Shown: one piece after another, positions 27,142 through 39,299 of the stretch
Position numbering within the stretch: the first letter of the stretch is position 1
Layout: each line of letters opens with the position of its first letter
Assembly (NCBI RefSeq): GCF_020184175.1
Contig: NC_065530.1
Location: 61,171,260 to 61,235,259, forward strand
Reading direction: 5' to 3'
From: Aphis gossypii
Taxonomy: Eukaryota; Arthropoda; Insecta; Hemiptera; Aphididae
Length of the DNA: 64,000 nucleotides
The notes under the pieces: model-generated
Databases searched by the model: none
Told to the model about the DNA's origin: nothing
What the model saw: only the letters and a program-made list of their open reading frames with translations
Translations under genes and position numbers: made by a program

Positions 27142-28179
27142 AATTAAATTTATACAATTTATACAATCTAAAAAAAGAATAAACATTGAATATTTTCTAA
27201 TAATACACAAAAAAACAGATTTACTAATTACGATATTATATTAAAATATAATACAATAAAGCGATTGTATCCCTTCTTGATATAATCCCGCCTAAAGAAA
27301 CGGTTGCACCTTTATAACCTTTTAGTGTAAAAATGATTTAATAGCTTGTGTTGAATAACAACAGCTACGACACGATATTTTAAATAAGCGACTCCGCGGG
27401 AGAGGAAGCCGCCCGAGTTGATGTCCGTTTATAATGTACGCGTGAATCTCACGCACTTCGAAATGGCATAGTAATATTAATATATTATCCGCCTGTAATA
27501 ATATTATGTACATGTCGGTTTTAAAAGACCGGTGGCAAATTTTGATCGCTCGACGCCTGATATTGCAAACGAATAATGTATACCTAATACAAAATAGACT
27601 TCTTAACGATGTGATATCGCATTTGCCTACATATTTATAAAGAATGTAGTAACTTATAAGACTTTTGACACATTTTGAAAATCCATAAAAGGAAATACAC
27701 AGCGATCGCATTACATGTGCTTGTAGAGAAACACTGAACGATCAACAAAACGTATCCGATTTATCCATATATAACATCCCTTCCTGTATTTTACTAATAT
27801 TATGCGTCGTAAACCTAAATGGAAGGATAAAGCGAGAGGGTTGATTAAGTGATTGAGACCTATGCACGCACTCTGTTATAATATGTATATTTTATGATAG
27901 TTATATACGCTTATCTTAGATCATATTATTACATTATGGACGTATATATTAGCTATGTGTACATGATGCATTTGCTTCTATATATTTAAATGTGTCCAAA
28001 ATCATCTCCAACACTTTCAAAATGTAAAGGTATACTCGATACCTAAAGATGGTGGGAATAGTCTGTTGGATAAAATCCCGCATAAGCATAAACTGCACTT
28101 GCACTCGTATAATAAATTAGTAATAACGATCCGAATAGTTTATGTACTAGCAACAGTATATTATATAGTAGCACCTACA
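27142..28179. other. AT-rich tract with a GC-richer patch at 27.35-27.55 kb
   Basis: The 129-codon minus frame (27322-27711) covers the patch but has no motif or start context to support it. Confidence 0.45.
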
Positions 28180-28860
28180 GCGATGCCCTTTATATCACGG
28201 GATCCGATTTGAATTCGTAGGGTCGGTCTATGAGTGTAATGTATGACCCCGCAAGTGCTCGTGTGTGGCGTATATTAGATAAGTGTATAAACGTACCTAT
28301 TATATAGGTGCCGTGTGCAATTATTGCCGACGAGTGCGACGGCAAAGGTGCGGGTCGCGGGGGCGGCTTATAATTAATGGCGCGCAAAGGCCCCCTTGTT
28401 CGCTCGCCGTTCTTTTCGGTCGGCGGCCGACAGACGAAAACATCGCGCTGGCAATAATTAGTCGACGGGCGGACGCGTGTGCGCGAGGGACTGAAACTGG
28501 CGCGGACGGAGAGGCGCAGAGTGATGGAGAGAGATGTATTCGAACCACGCGGCTTCTTCTGTCTCTCTATAGCCGACGCGTTTCATTACCGACAACGGTC
28601 GAGGCGGCGGTTTTATGCGTCCCGGAAACGTGAAACTAATAAACCTGTGTAATTGCACCGCGCCACCGACGCGCGACGCCACCACTGCCGTTGCAGCCAC
28701 TCGCGGGTCCCGAGGCGGGCGGCTCTCGGGTTTCCAGAACGTCACCGGAAGCCAAAGGATTTTTGGCCGCTGCGTGACGCGCGATTGTTTCCGCATTCCA
28801 CATAATGTATCGCATAACGGGTTCACAATGCATTATCGTGAATAGGTGCATTATAGGTAT
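28180..28860. other. Strongest CpG island of the window
   Basis: GC-rich over about 550 bp, with GTCGGCGGCCGACAG, GCGGACGGAGAGGCGCAG and CGCGCCACCGACGCGCGACGCC. Five overlapping frames on both strands are all open because stops are rare in such sequence, so none is called. A promoter or 5' UTR of a gene outside the visible models is the simplest reading. Confidence 0.4.
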
Positions 28861-31649
28861 CCATTTCCGTATTACCGGGTAAAAACTTACTTAAAGAGAC
28901 GGCAAAACAGTTAATTCGCCAAAATCGAAATCATGGACTCGTTGTGTGGCCTAGTTATATTAAAAGAAACCGTAGGTACCCCAATGCTAAACACCTTTCA
29001 GTATACCTATATTTTCAGTTCATCAAAAAAAATGTATAAAATAATTTAAAAAAAAAATTATGCGATGGTCATCCTGCAGTAATCATAATTCATAGGTTAT
29101 TTTTGTAACTAAGACATAATTCCATGTAAACCTAGAATCTAGGCTTCACTAGAATGAGCATTTTAAAAAATATGACGCACGTAATCGAGTTATCACGCGC
29201 TTCCTGAATTACGAACTCCACGTATTTTTTGAGCCCTTATCGTTTTCGATAATATTATGCACAACGTATTCGTTGCCTATTTACATTACCCGCCATCCCG
29301 TCAACTAGTCGAAAACCGATGTCCAAAATAATTGTCATAATATCATTGTTTGCGTGTAGAGTAGACATATTATTATTATTGTACACCCCTGCAAATAGCG
29401 GCAACCCGACAGTGATATTATTACACGCACGTTGTCTTAGCCTAAAAAACCGTACATTCAAAAAGTATAATAGATTATACATAATATTGTTATTATTATT
29501 GTTATATTGAACTAGCTACCTTACTCATCGCGACGACAACGAAAACAAATGCCAAAAAACACGACAGCGTCGGTAAAACGTTTTATACCTACATTACTTT
29601 TTACGTTATTTGTGTAATATATACATTATATAGATGATATATATGTATACATTATATGTCAGGATGATTATGTACATGGCGGAGGGAAACGATGAGTTGG
29701 ACAGATATTATTACTACGTCGGGCGTCGTGTAGTATGGCACGGTCGTATAAGAAACGTCGAGGAAATATTGTATTAGAAAATAATTTGAAGTAGTTCTCA
29801 TTAGTCGTTTTGTTTAGCAAAACTGCACGTGTTCATCTCGCTCATACCGTACGACAAAATATGTCCGGATGCAAGTAAGCTGTGAACAAACGACCTGGTG
29901 TCAAAAAACCGGCACCGCAGTTATTAATTATACAGGAGTCGTATACGTCTTAAACGCGTGCGTGCATGTGGACGTTCAACTTTTGTCTTTTAACTGTTAT
30001 AACATAGAAACTAAAAATAAAAATGCCGTGTCAGGTCCGTCTGCAGCAAGTGCCGTCGCCACGACTTGTTAAGCCCACACCGACGCCTTTATGGTATACC
30101 TACGGCAGTGATTTATATTTTCGTAAAAGAAATTAAACCGAGAATATTATTTACTTAATATTATTATTATACATTTATCCCTACAGTTAATAGGTATAGT
30201 AATAAATTGTAGGAATACTGTCACACTTTGAACAGCTGTGCAGAGCAGTTGGACCTTTAAGAAGACATCGTGTTCTGTACCTAATCGTATACGTGATTAA
30301 TAAAATGTCCTACTATATCCTACGACTTAACTGTCAGTTAAACTAAGCTAACCAAGTCTTTTTTGTAGATTTTAGACTTTAGCGGTGAGTTTAAAACGTG
30401 CAGTTATTACAACGGTACTAACCGAAAATTAATTACAGTGTTTGACTTGGATAATAAATTATCGTGAGTCTTACTTTCAACAATTATTTAAACTTGAAAT
30501 TAATTGAAACGTTATGTACAGCGATATAACTGTATATTATTTTATTTTTCAAAAACAACAAAAGCAATCATGTTTTAAAAAAATAAATAACGCTGTTTCG
30601 CCTATTTACATAAATAGTTTTAAAAGTAAATAATGCATTAATTAAGAAACAAAGTACAACATTTTACATTTTGATTGTACACGTTAAAAACGTTATAATA
30701 ATATTACAAATTATGTTATTTTTTTTTCAATTTCAAAAAAACCGATAAATTATTTAATTACTGATATCGTAAAATACTTTTCTTATTAACTTTACGAATG
30801 CCAAAATACAAATTAATTAATAATATTAAACTATAGTAAAAAATAATAATACAATAAATTATCATACAAGTTATTTTAAAGATGTAAAAAATATTAAGAA
30901 AATTAAACGTGAAATATTACAAATTTTACTTAATATTATACTATTATAAAAAGTTAAATTACTTTAAACGACCGTATCGACTGACACTGTTATCTACAAA
31001 AATATTATAAAATAATAATATTATGTAGTTTGAAAATAAAAAAATAGAAATTGCTAACGCTATCTAGTGGCTAAATAATTTTTATTTTTGGATTCAACAA
31101 CAAAATATATATGAACACAATAAAATATTTTGGTAGTTCATTTCTTTTAACTCATAATTATTATTTATTGAGTTGAATTGAATTCTTATACTACTGAACG
31201 AAAAATTTAAATTTTAATAGAGAGATACTCAACTAAATTAACAAAATACAGAATATTTTACAAGTTTACCATACACAACTGTCAACTGATGTCTGAGATC
31301 AATGATAAATATGTTATAAGAGTGCCAATCGTTTTTTGTTTTTGGAATTTGTATTAATATTAGATTTTAGAAACAAAACTACATAAAGTTTACATACATA
31401 CACATATAATTATTACTTGTAATTGTGCATACCTACAACAGTAGTATGTTCTTTTTTCTTCACAAAACACATACAAACATACAACATAATATTATGTGTA
31501 CGAAGTGTGTCTAAATATAAATAGGTATATATTCAAAGTATTAACTAAAAATCTATCATTGTAACAATAATTTCTTAGTACACGGCATAATAATTTGTGA
31601 AAATATTATAAAAGTAGACATGTTTTTTCGCTAATAAAACATAATAATG
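28861..31649. other. Mixed tract: moderate GC 29.2-30.1 kb, AT-rich after
   Basis: Near 29854 the plus strand reads ATGTCCGGATGCAA|GTAAGC, a five-codon start-plus-donor arrangement too short to call. 30.1-31.65 kb is AT-rich with nothing seen. Confidence 0.4.
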
Positions 31650-31800
31650 GTTAAACGGCATTAACCCGGCGCCGGCCCATCGGGCTGCATTTAAAATCAG
31701 ACAGGGGCAAATGTCTGCCACTCCTCGCCAAAAATGACGCCACTATAGAAACAGGTCCAATTCTCAGAATTGGAGACTGTAGGTTAGTATAATATTTTCA
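31650..31800. repeat. Possible repeat remnant around CCCGGCGCCGG
   Basis: A short GC-rich insert in an AT-rich region, with CCGGCGCCGG and GGGGCAAATGTCTGCCACTC words and the 17-bp palindrome listed separately. It has no coding frame. Confidence 0.25.
31757..31773. repeat. 17-bp palindrome CCAATTCT-C-AGAATTGG
   Basis: Two perfect 8-bp half sites around one central base, inside a stretch that reads like old transposon sequence (31650-31800). It could be a protein-binding dyad or a relic of a terminal repeat. Confidence 0.6.
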
Positions 31801-31984
31801 TTCAATAGCTTTTTACAAGACTCAATGGGGGACATTCGTATACATATATTTATTAATTTATTATACTATACGTACAGACACCTCCCATAATATATATAAG
31901 TGCACACATGCAATAGTTGATAAAAATTCCTCGAGATTTAAAAGAAGTAAGCTTTTAGTGTAGTACGCATTGTTTTTGAAAATA

Positions 31985-34020
31985 TTGCTCACCCGATGTC
32001 ACGATGTACGGTTAGGGGAGGGAATTATCGATCATCGCATTTTTTTTTCGCACAATATCGTTTCGACCGATCGGCGTGTTCTCCCGCGGTCACGTTTACG
32101 AGCGATTCTCGGCAATGCGACCTAACCATCGTCGGCGGTGATATTTCCACTGGCAGTCGCCGTCCGGTTAAAGAAAAAAAAGTTATCATCGTGCGTAATA
32201 TTATACTCACTTACACATATGACCGTTTGCATTGTGTTACGGGTGCCTACATGGTATGTGTGTATGACTGCGTGTAGCTCACACGATCGCTCATGACTTT
32301 GCTCCACGGTCGACGGGACCGCGGCAGGACGCCGATTTACACCCATTGTTGCGATGTTGCGCGTTCCACATAATAATAATAAATAATATTATATATATTA
32401 CAATAATGTGTGTATAATATGATGTACGCGGTGTGTGTGTATAATGCCAGTGCTCGTTTAATAACCGATTGCAGGTGTCGTCCTCGGCCGTATAGGTGCG
32501 ACCACTGTTTGTCGTTGACCGTAAACCATATTACGTATATCGCACGAATATCTTCGGAGGGATAAAGTAGGTATATAATAACGTAATACGTAATAATATT
32601 ATTATATTATGTTTGTAGAGAGTCATATCGCGATAACAATGGAATCGTATAATAATATATGAAACGCAATAGAGACGCCTACAAACTATAATCCGGTTAC
32701 GAACGATTGGATTAACGACAGCCCACGCTACGAAGTACGTACTATACGTACTTAATAAAATATAGTATATATATTATGTACCTGTACTGCGATTGTTATT
32801 ATTATTATTATTTTTTTTACCAGATCGAAAAGTTGACAAAACAAGAGTCGATATTATTAAGTATATCCCGTTACGTGTAAGAAATGATTGAAAAAAAGAT
32901 AATTTCGTTTTATGAATCTCAAAACGTTAGATAATAATATGTAATTATTTCAAACTTAGTCGAGTCATAGTTTATGATGACGTAACGTTTAAATTATAGT
33001 ACGCATAATGCATGTACTTATGTATAATATATATATATGTCATATAATAGATGGTTGAAATTCAGACTTCTGTTGGATTGATATTATATAGTCACAATTT
33101 TAAAAGTACTAATAGATACGTTGAAATGTTGAATATGTTTCCAAAATATTGCTGTATCATCTTCATGCATATAATACCTTAATATTTATGATTAGCCGGA
33201 TATCCAAATATTAAATCGTATTAAAATTATACATAAATGATGTATAAGTAAAATATTGGATTGTTTGTTTAGGAAGGGTTTGCGATTTTGCTTAATCCTT
33301 TAACAAAATAATATAAACTTAATTTGTTAAGAATAAGTTTTAAAACAATAACGATAATATTATATTAAATTAATAACGATTCCAATAGCGATAAGAGTTT
33401 ATTTAAGCAAATATTTTTCGAGCTCATTTTGCAAAAACAAAAATTAATAATATTATTTAATAAATACAATAGGTAATATGCGTAGAACAATATTCTTGTA
33501 CTGATAATTAAATTAAAAAGAAATTAAAGACAAAACGCCAGTTATTATATATTATGTAGGTATCTTTAAATAGTATAGAAATACAAGGTTGAATACATTT
33601 TTGGAATGTTTTAATTTCATTTTATTCTACTTATATTCTATAGGTAGGTAACAAAACCTAACCTAACATTTTTATTATTTATGTCTTGGTTTTTAAAGTT
33701 TCTATTCGTGTAAATAATTTCAATCATATCTTCTAACATACTTTATTTACTAAAAATTGATATCATAATATTGTATTTTATTTTCCAAAACTAAAGTTCT
33801 AAACTTAAAAATAACGTTTGAAACTATTCCTGAGAACCTGTATTATGTTTTGAATAAAATATGTTGAAAATTACAATATACTTTTACGGCTTACAGAATA
33901 CACATTACATAATCTAAATTGTATGCGTTTTTAAGTATAAATCGAATATAATTTAAATATAAAATGGATTTATGAAATGATAGTTTTGAAAGTTTATTTA
34001 TAAATAATAAATATATTGTG
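31985..34020. other. CpG-rich block (to 32.75 kb), then AT-rich
   Basis: Minus-strand donor-like sites CGG|GTGAGC (31992) and TAA|GTGAGT (32207) occur in the block, without a convincing coding frame. No gene seen beyond it. Confidence 0.4.
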
Positions 34021-34467
34021 TTACCGTGAGTACGTTAACACACGTACGCAGTGTATAGCGTACGCTGTACGAATAACCCATAGTCATAAATATCATACGA
34101 CGTACGATTGTTTTTTGTGTTGAATATATTATTATTATTATTATCGTATTGTGTTTTGTGTGCCGCGGAAAGAACGACGTGTTGACTCAACGACAGCTGC
34201 TGTTGTGTAATCGTGCCAAACATTCTTGGACACTGTCGACCGGGACCGATTTATTTGAAAGCCTTTTACACGTCTGGCGGGCGAAAAACCTCATGAAAAA
34301 CGAGCGGAGGGGGGAACAAAAATAAACCAAAATTAAAAACAAAACAGAACGCTAACGATTTCCTCAATACGCTTTGGACGGCCGTCTGTCGTCCCGGTCG
34401 TTTGTTCTTGGCTAATTTCTGTCGCGGACCGCCACACGCGGTCAGTATACGGGCGCGTGGTACTTAC

Positions 34468-34613
34468 GCCGCGGTGACGAGAAAAATAAGAAACGTCAAG
34501 AAGTGTGTAGCGCGGATACGCCCCTGGAGCAAATTGGAAACAGAGACGGTTCTCCCGTGTTCGGAAAGATGCTGATTAACGGACATAAATAATTGTTTAC
34601 TGGGTGTTTTCAT
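34468..34613 (-). CDS. Candidate first coding exon (48 codons + 2 nt), minus strand
   Basis: Seen: ATG at 34613 in an A-rich context. It opens a frame starting MKTPSKQLFMSV and ending in a hydrophobic run, HFLTFLIFLVTA. A strong GC|GTAAGT donor follows directly; the frame would hit TAA inside the donor if unspliced. The hydrophobic end could be a membrane segment completed by the next exon. The segment sits in a CpG-rich block. An A16-type homopolymer immediately 5' of the ATG (34614-34631) makes this start doubtful; the internal ATG at codon 10 is an alternative. No matching acceptor exon was identified to the left. Confidence 0.25.
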
Positions 34614-34631
34614 TTTTTTTTTTTTTTTTTT
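34614..34631. repeat. T-rich homopolymer (A-run on minus strand)
   Basis: About 18 consecutive T on the plus strand, immediately 5' of the ATG of the 34.5 kb candidate exon when read on the minus strand. Confidence 0.9.
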
Positions 34632-36040
34632 GACAAATTGCCCCGCTGCCGACAGTACGGCCTTAACGAACTTTTCCGTCTTAATTAGAGTGGGTATGTA
34701 TATGTGTGTGGGAGATAGAGATAAAGGCGGAGACGGAACACAGCTACACGAGTGCATAATATACTAAAATACGATATTGTACATATATTATATAAATATA
34801 TTTTTCACGCCGCCATTGACCTCGTGTTACTGCTACCGCGTATCATATTATATTATTTTAACGTGCGTATTGCGCGTACACTTACGTCGTGACACAAAAC
34901 GCGTTATCACCATCGTCGCTTTCGCGGGTCATAATAACCGAACGTGGTATAGTACGTTAATCGATATTAGTCTCATTACCGCTGCTGCCAGATACCTTTA
35001 TTCCGTAGAGTTTTCGTGTGAAAATCATTAGTCTCTCGGCATTGACTGATCGTCTCGCTTGCCGAGCAATTGGATTGTACGTTCGAAACGCACGCACATC
35101 GTATCATTATATTGTATATTGGGTACAACACACCACCAATTTATAACACGCGTTACGACGACGTCCGCCATAGGTTCGTCGACGAAAGGCTAGGAATTGT
35201 TTCGCGAGAGGAGTAGATAGGTACTTGAGACGCATACGACGCCAAGACGATAGGAAATCGCCATTTAGGATTTTCCTTAAAACACAGAGTACAATATAAT
35301 AATGAACCTATAGCTTTATTCGACGATGAGTATGAGTATAATATATAATGTGTTCAATTTGTTTTAAAACACGAATAATTAATGTACGGCTATGATACAC
35401 GACTTTAATGCACTGATCTGTCGACTAATTAACAAAATTAAATTAGATTATTTTTTTGTATATACCCATAAAAAAAGTACGTACAATTAAGGTTTAGTCT
35501 TAGTTTTACAACGTTTTAAAACATTTTTACAATGTTTATTTTAACTATAGAGAAATCTGAGTTTAAGTGTTGTTTTCTTCGTCGAGAACTTTTTTTAGAA
35601 TCTAGATTGTTTGGTATGGACAGGTCAATTCGTTATTTGAGGTAATCTTGAATTATGTGTCGAGTTGTTAAGTCAACTTGCCATATTACAGTACCGCGTT
35701 TTGGAAGAGGAAATTCGATATTGAATAACGAGTGAAATAAACGGGAATGTAGCCTGAACGATTCCGACTCTTGCTCTTTATTTCTTGTCATATTTTTAAA
35801 CGTTGCAGTGGAATGTGCTATTCTTATTAACATTTATTATTTAAAAATAATCGTTAGTTAAAAAAAAAATAAAGCAAAGCAAAGCAAAGCAAAAGAACTA
35901 TCAGTACATAATATAGAAGATACCCATATAATAATATTATAATGTTTCGAGTGTTTTTTTTTTTTATTTTCCGAAGGATACACAGGCTCGCCAAGTCATA
36001 ACATACAACCATACGCCTAGTTAATAATATTCCCGGTACG
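34632..36040. other. CpG-rich block (to 35.26 kb), then AT-rich
   Basis: Frequent ACGACG and CGCGTT words. The minus-strand 66-codon frame at 35633-35833 has mixed composition but no support. Confidence 0.4.
35871..35894. repeat. (AAAGC)n, about 4.5 units
   Basis: A pentanucleotide tandem repeat after an A9 run. Confidence 0.95.
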
Positions 36041-36047
36041 GACTTAC

Positions 36048-36132
36048 GCACCGAGAATTCCCAGTCACACGTTCTATAAGCGTGTGTAGTATGTGTGCGT
36101 TTGTGTAGTGTTGCACATCGGTGTGCAGCCAT
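36048..36132 (-). CDS. Candidate first coding exon (28 codons + 1 nt), minus strand
   Basis: Seen: ATG at 36132 with G at -3 and G at +4 opens 28 codons (MAAHRCATLHKR ... CDWEFSV) up to a consensus donor, C|GTAAGT, at 36047. The block is CpG-rich (36.04-36.40 kb). The reading contains a low-complexity THTTHAY part that comes from a CA-rich stretch, so coding is uncertain. It may instead be an untranslated first exon. It lies about 1.5 kb upstream of the similar candidate at 34.5 kb on the same strand. Confidence 0.2.
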
Positions 36133-38176
36133 CGCGGGACCGGTCGTCGGCGGTAACCAATGACCCAACACGGTCGTTTATCTTATTCACTCGAGACGGA
36201 CACCTTACACGGTCGTCTTTGCGCGGATTTTGCATAAAATTCACTCTCGCCATCCGCTTTCTACGTAACCATACCCATCGTGCCACTACTCGTTTCTCTG
36301 CCTCTTTAGAGACCTTCTCGACGTACGACCGATTTCGTCTGCCGACGCTGTGTGTACGCTGCGGGAGGCGTCAGTGAGCGTATGTGTGAGTGTGTGTCGG
36401 CAAATTCTTCCCTCTTCGTGTTTTTTTTTTTCATTTTATTTTTGCGACAGACATTCGACGACGGAACACCACTGTGTGGCTCGGCATAGCAGCGGAATTC
36501 ACCAGTGTTTATTATAATATATATTATAATGTTATTATTATATTATTATTGTAAATTCTGACCGTTTTTCCTTCTATTCAATTTACATTACATCGTTGTT
36601 GTCATTAACGTGTATACGAGCGCAAATGCTGTACGTTTGTTTTAATATCATGTACAAATAAACTTCCCGTCCACCCCGAAGACGTCACGCGAAAACGACT
36701 ACGCAGCAACGATTATTATTATACATGTGTCTGTCGATTAGCCAGACCGCGTAGTTTTATCTCCACTACACATCTCATCAGTTACCTAGTTATTATATTA
36801 TACCGAACTCAAACAACGAAAAACACTGATGAAAAAAGAAAACAACGTATAATTATGATAATATATGTGAAGTAAAAATAAAACTTCAGAAGATGGCCGA
36901 ATAAGACTAACTAGATTCAATAATGGAGATAAAAACTACTCGTTATATCTCATGAAATTGAAAAAAAACTATAAAGGTTTAAATAATGGATCAGATCTAC
37001 ACAGTCAGATAATATTATAATGAATATATACGTATCAAAACATTATTCACTATACTTTGCAAACTCCTAAACATTGTTTGAAATGTAAATTGAAAAAATA
37101 TATAATACATATTTTATTTGATGAATCAATAGATAGTGTTTTTTTTTTTTAGAAAATTAACATGTTATATATTTCTATAATCTGTTCTAAATAAAAAAAA
37201 AAAACATTTTTCATATTGCAGATAATATTATACATTTCAATATTTACGATAACTTTTTATTTATTTTTAATAAGAAATACACGATATGTAATTTATTTAT
37301 TTTTTACAATTTTTACAATAAACATGTGATAGTATTTTTAGTACAAGTTGGTTCATAAAAAGATGACATTCATCAGCTGTAACATTTCTTTTTGCTAAGT
37401 AGTATGACTTGATCGAAAAATATACATTTTGTTATTTAAAAAAATGTATACACTAATAAACAAAATGTATGAGTCCTATATATTCTTTAGGTTTTAATTT
37501 GAGTTTAATATTATATGAGAAACTATAGTACAGTTTTCAACAATTGTAATATACAATATCGTACTATGTGTAAAATGTGTTATATAAGTTAGCATATAAA
37601 AAAAAAAAAAAACTTCATACTCAGTTTGAGATAGTTTAGTGCAAATATTATATACTTTGAACAAATTGTGGTAAACCATTCGATTTATTAGTATCTAGAT
37701 TAGATACCGCAGAAAAATAAAATAAATGATATATACTTTTTAAATGTAAAAATGTGAAATTACTGAGTACTATACTGAATCGAGGAACTTAAAAGAGGGC
37801 GATAAAAGAAGGGAAACGAAAAAAAAATAATCGTAAAAAAAACAATAAATACAAAAATGTACAATCGGGTTACGGGTTAGAACATTATTAGAAAAAAGTG
37901 CCCGAGTTGAATATAAAAAAGTGGGTGTAACACTAGGGGTGACATTTCGATATTCATTTTAATTTCAAATGTATTTCAGCAGTTACTTTATACAAAAAAT
38001 ATCATTCATCTATAAAATTGAACTGTCAGAGTAAATTAAATCGAATATTGTAATAAAAAAATCTGAAAAAAATCTACTTAGTGTAATGATATTACAATAG
38101 ATTCAATATTTATATTCTATTTATTATCAAATAATATTGATTGCTTAAAATCTATCATGCATTGTCACTATTATAA
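36133..38176. other. CpG-rich block (to 36.8 kb), then AT-rich
   Basis: An acceptor-like T-rich tract ends in GACAG at about 36453 on the plus strand, before GC-rich sequence (HSTTEHHCVARHS in one frame), with no donor partner. The rest is AT-rich. Confidence 0.35.
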
Positions 38177-38178
38177 TA

Positions 38179-38337
38179 CAGTCGAGTCTCGATAACTTGA
38201 AAACCTCGATAAATCAATTTTTTTTTTTTGTCTCGATGGAATTCCTATAAACCCAATGCAATATTTGTAACTTGAAAAATACATAAGCTAAATTAATTTT
38301 TACATTCCTTTAAATTTGAGTTATCGAGATACGACTG
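38179..38337. mobile_element. pogo/Tigger-like MITE (159 bp) with TA target sites
   Basis: Seen: the left end CAGTCGAGTCTCGATAACTT and the inverted right end (AGTTATCGAGATACGACTG) match over about 20 bp, with two differences in the outer 10. TA dinucleotides flank both ends (38177-38178 and 38338-38339). CTCGATAA recurs inside the left arm. Known: CAGT-GA-CTCGATAA-type ends with TA duplication are typical of pogo/Tigger elements in the Tc1-mariner superfamily. There is no transposase, so it is non-autonomous. Confidence 0.8.
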
Positions 38338-39057
38338 TATAATTAAATTTGTATAATCTTATTTCAACTTAAAAATTAAATTAAAATAAACCTATAACTG
38401 TGTTGTAATTTATTAATCTTATTAATATTTTATTAATTACAGCTATTTTCCAACTGATATCGTTTTAAAGTGTCTTTATATGTTATATCCGATTTAGTTG
38501 ATAAGGACAAAAATTAATATTATTTATATTAAAAAAAAATAAACAAAAATGTTATTTATTTACCAAGAATACGTACTTCAAACTTTTTTAATATCATTTT
38601 CATTGAAACTTTTCGCATGGATAACGTATTTTTGTTCATATAAATAGACCGCATGATTCATGTTGATAAAACAAAATAAACTTAGACTTTTGATGTAAAT
38701 AAAGTAAACCATACTAAATTTTCACAACAGTACCAAATAATTTCACAATGATCCCCGCAAATAGGGTGATGGATTAAATACTTTTTTTAAAGAGTTTAAC
38801 TGACATTTTTGTGCTTATAATAACCTACAGTGTCTGAAGTCAAATGACGATAAAACGTTTACCTAAAGAATTAAAATATAACTTCTCCGTAGATTGTTTT
38901 ATCGTATATGGATATTTAAATGATCGTCAAATAAATTGTAGCAAACTCACAATTAAATTTTACAACTGTATTTTATTTTTTATTTTTTACAGAAAACTTC
39001 GTGCTATATAAGAATTACACGTTATGAATATTGTAATAATGTTGGTTTTATTATTAT

Positions 39058-39288
39058 TTATTTTTCAACGACGGTCATGCTAACCACAAGTTTTAAATGG
39101 CGTACCATATGGCTTATCCGGTTCTCTGTGAGATAGACCACATCATGAAACCACATTACGTCGAAAACTCCAATTGGATGAAATTTGGTCCTTAATATAT
39201 AGAGTTGCATAATTGTCTGGGGAGCTAGAAACCGACGACGACCAGGTGCGCCGAAGACATTTAAACTGTCAGACCGAAGGGATACCAT
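39058..39288 (-). CDS. Candidate small ORF or terminal exon (76 codons)
   Basis: Seen: a 76-codon frame with balanced base use inside AT-rich flanks, starting MVSLRSDSLNVFGAPGRRRF. Codon use is varied rather than AT-driven. AATAAA motifs overlap and follow the stop codon. AG sites inside it (TTTCTAG and CTCCCCAG near 39230-39240) could be acceptors, making it a last exon rather than a whole gene. There is no signal peptide and no recognised domain. It may also be a fragment of a decayed gene or transposon. Confidence 0.25.
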   Translation of the reverse strand: MVSLRSDSLNVFGAPGRRRFLAPQTIMQLYILRTKFHPIGVFDVMWFHDVVYLTENRISHMVRHLKLVVSMTVVEK

Positions 39289-39299
39289 AACACTATATA

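Noticed and set aside
28283..28851. Five overlapping frames in the CpG island
   Set aside because: High GC removes stop codons in all frames. Arg/Ala/Pro-rich readings on both strands are the expected artefact.
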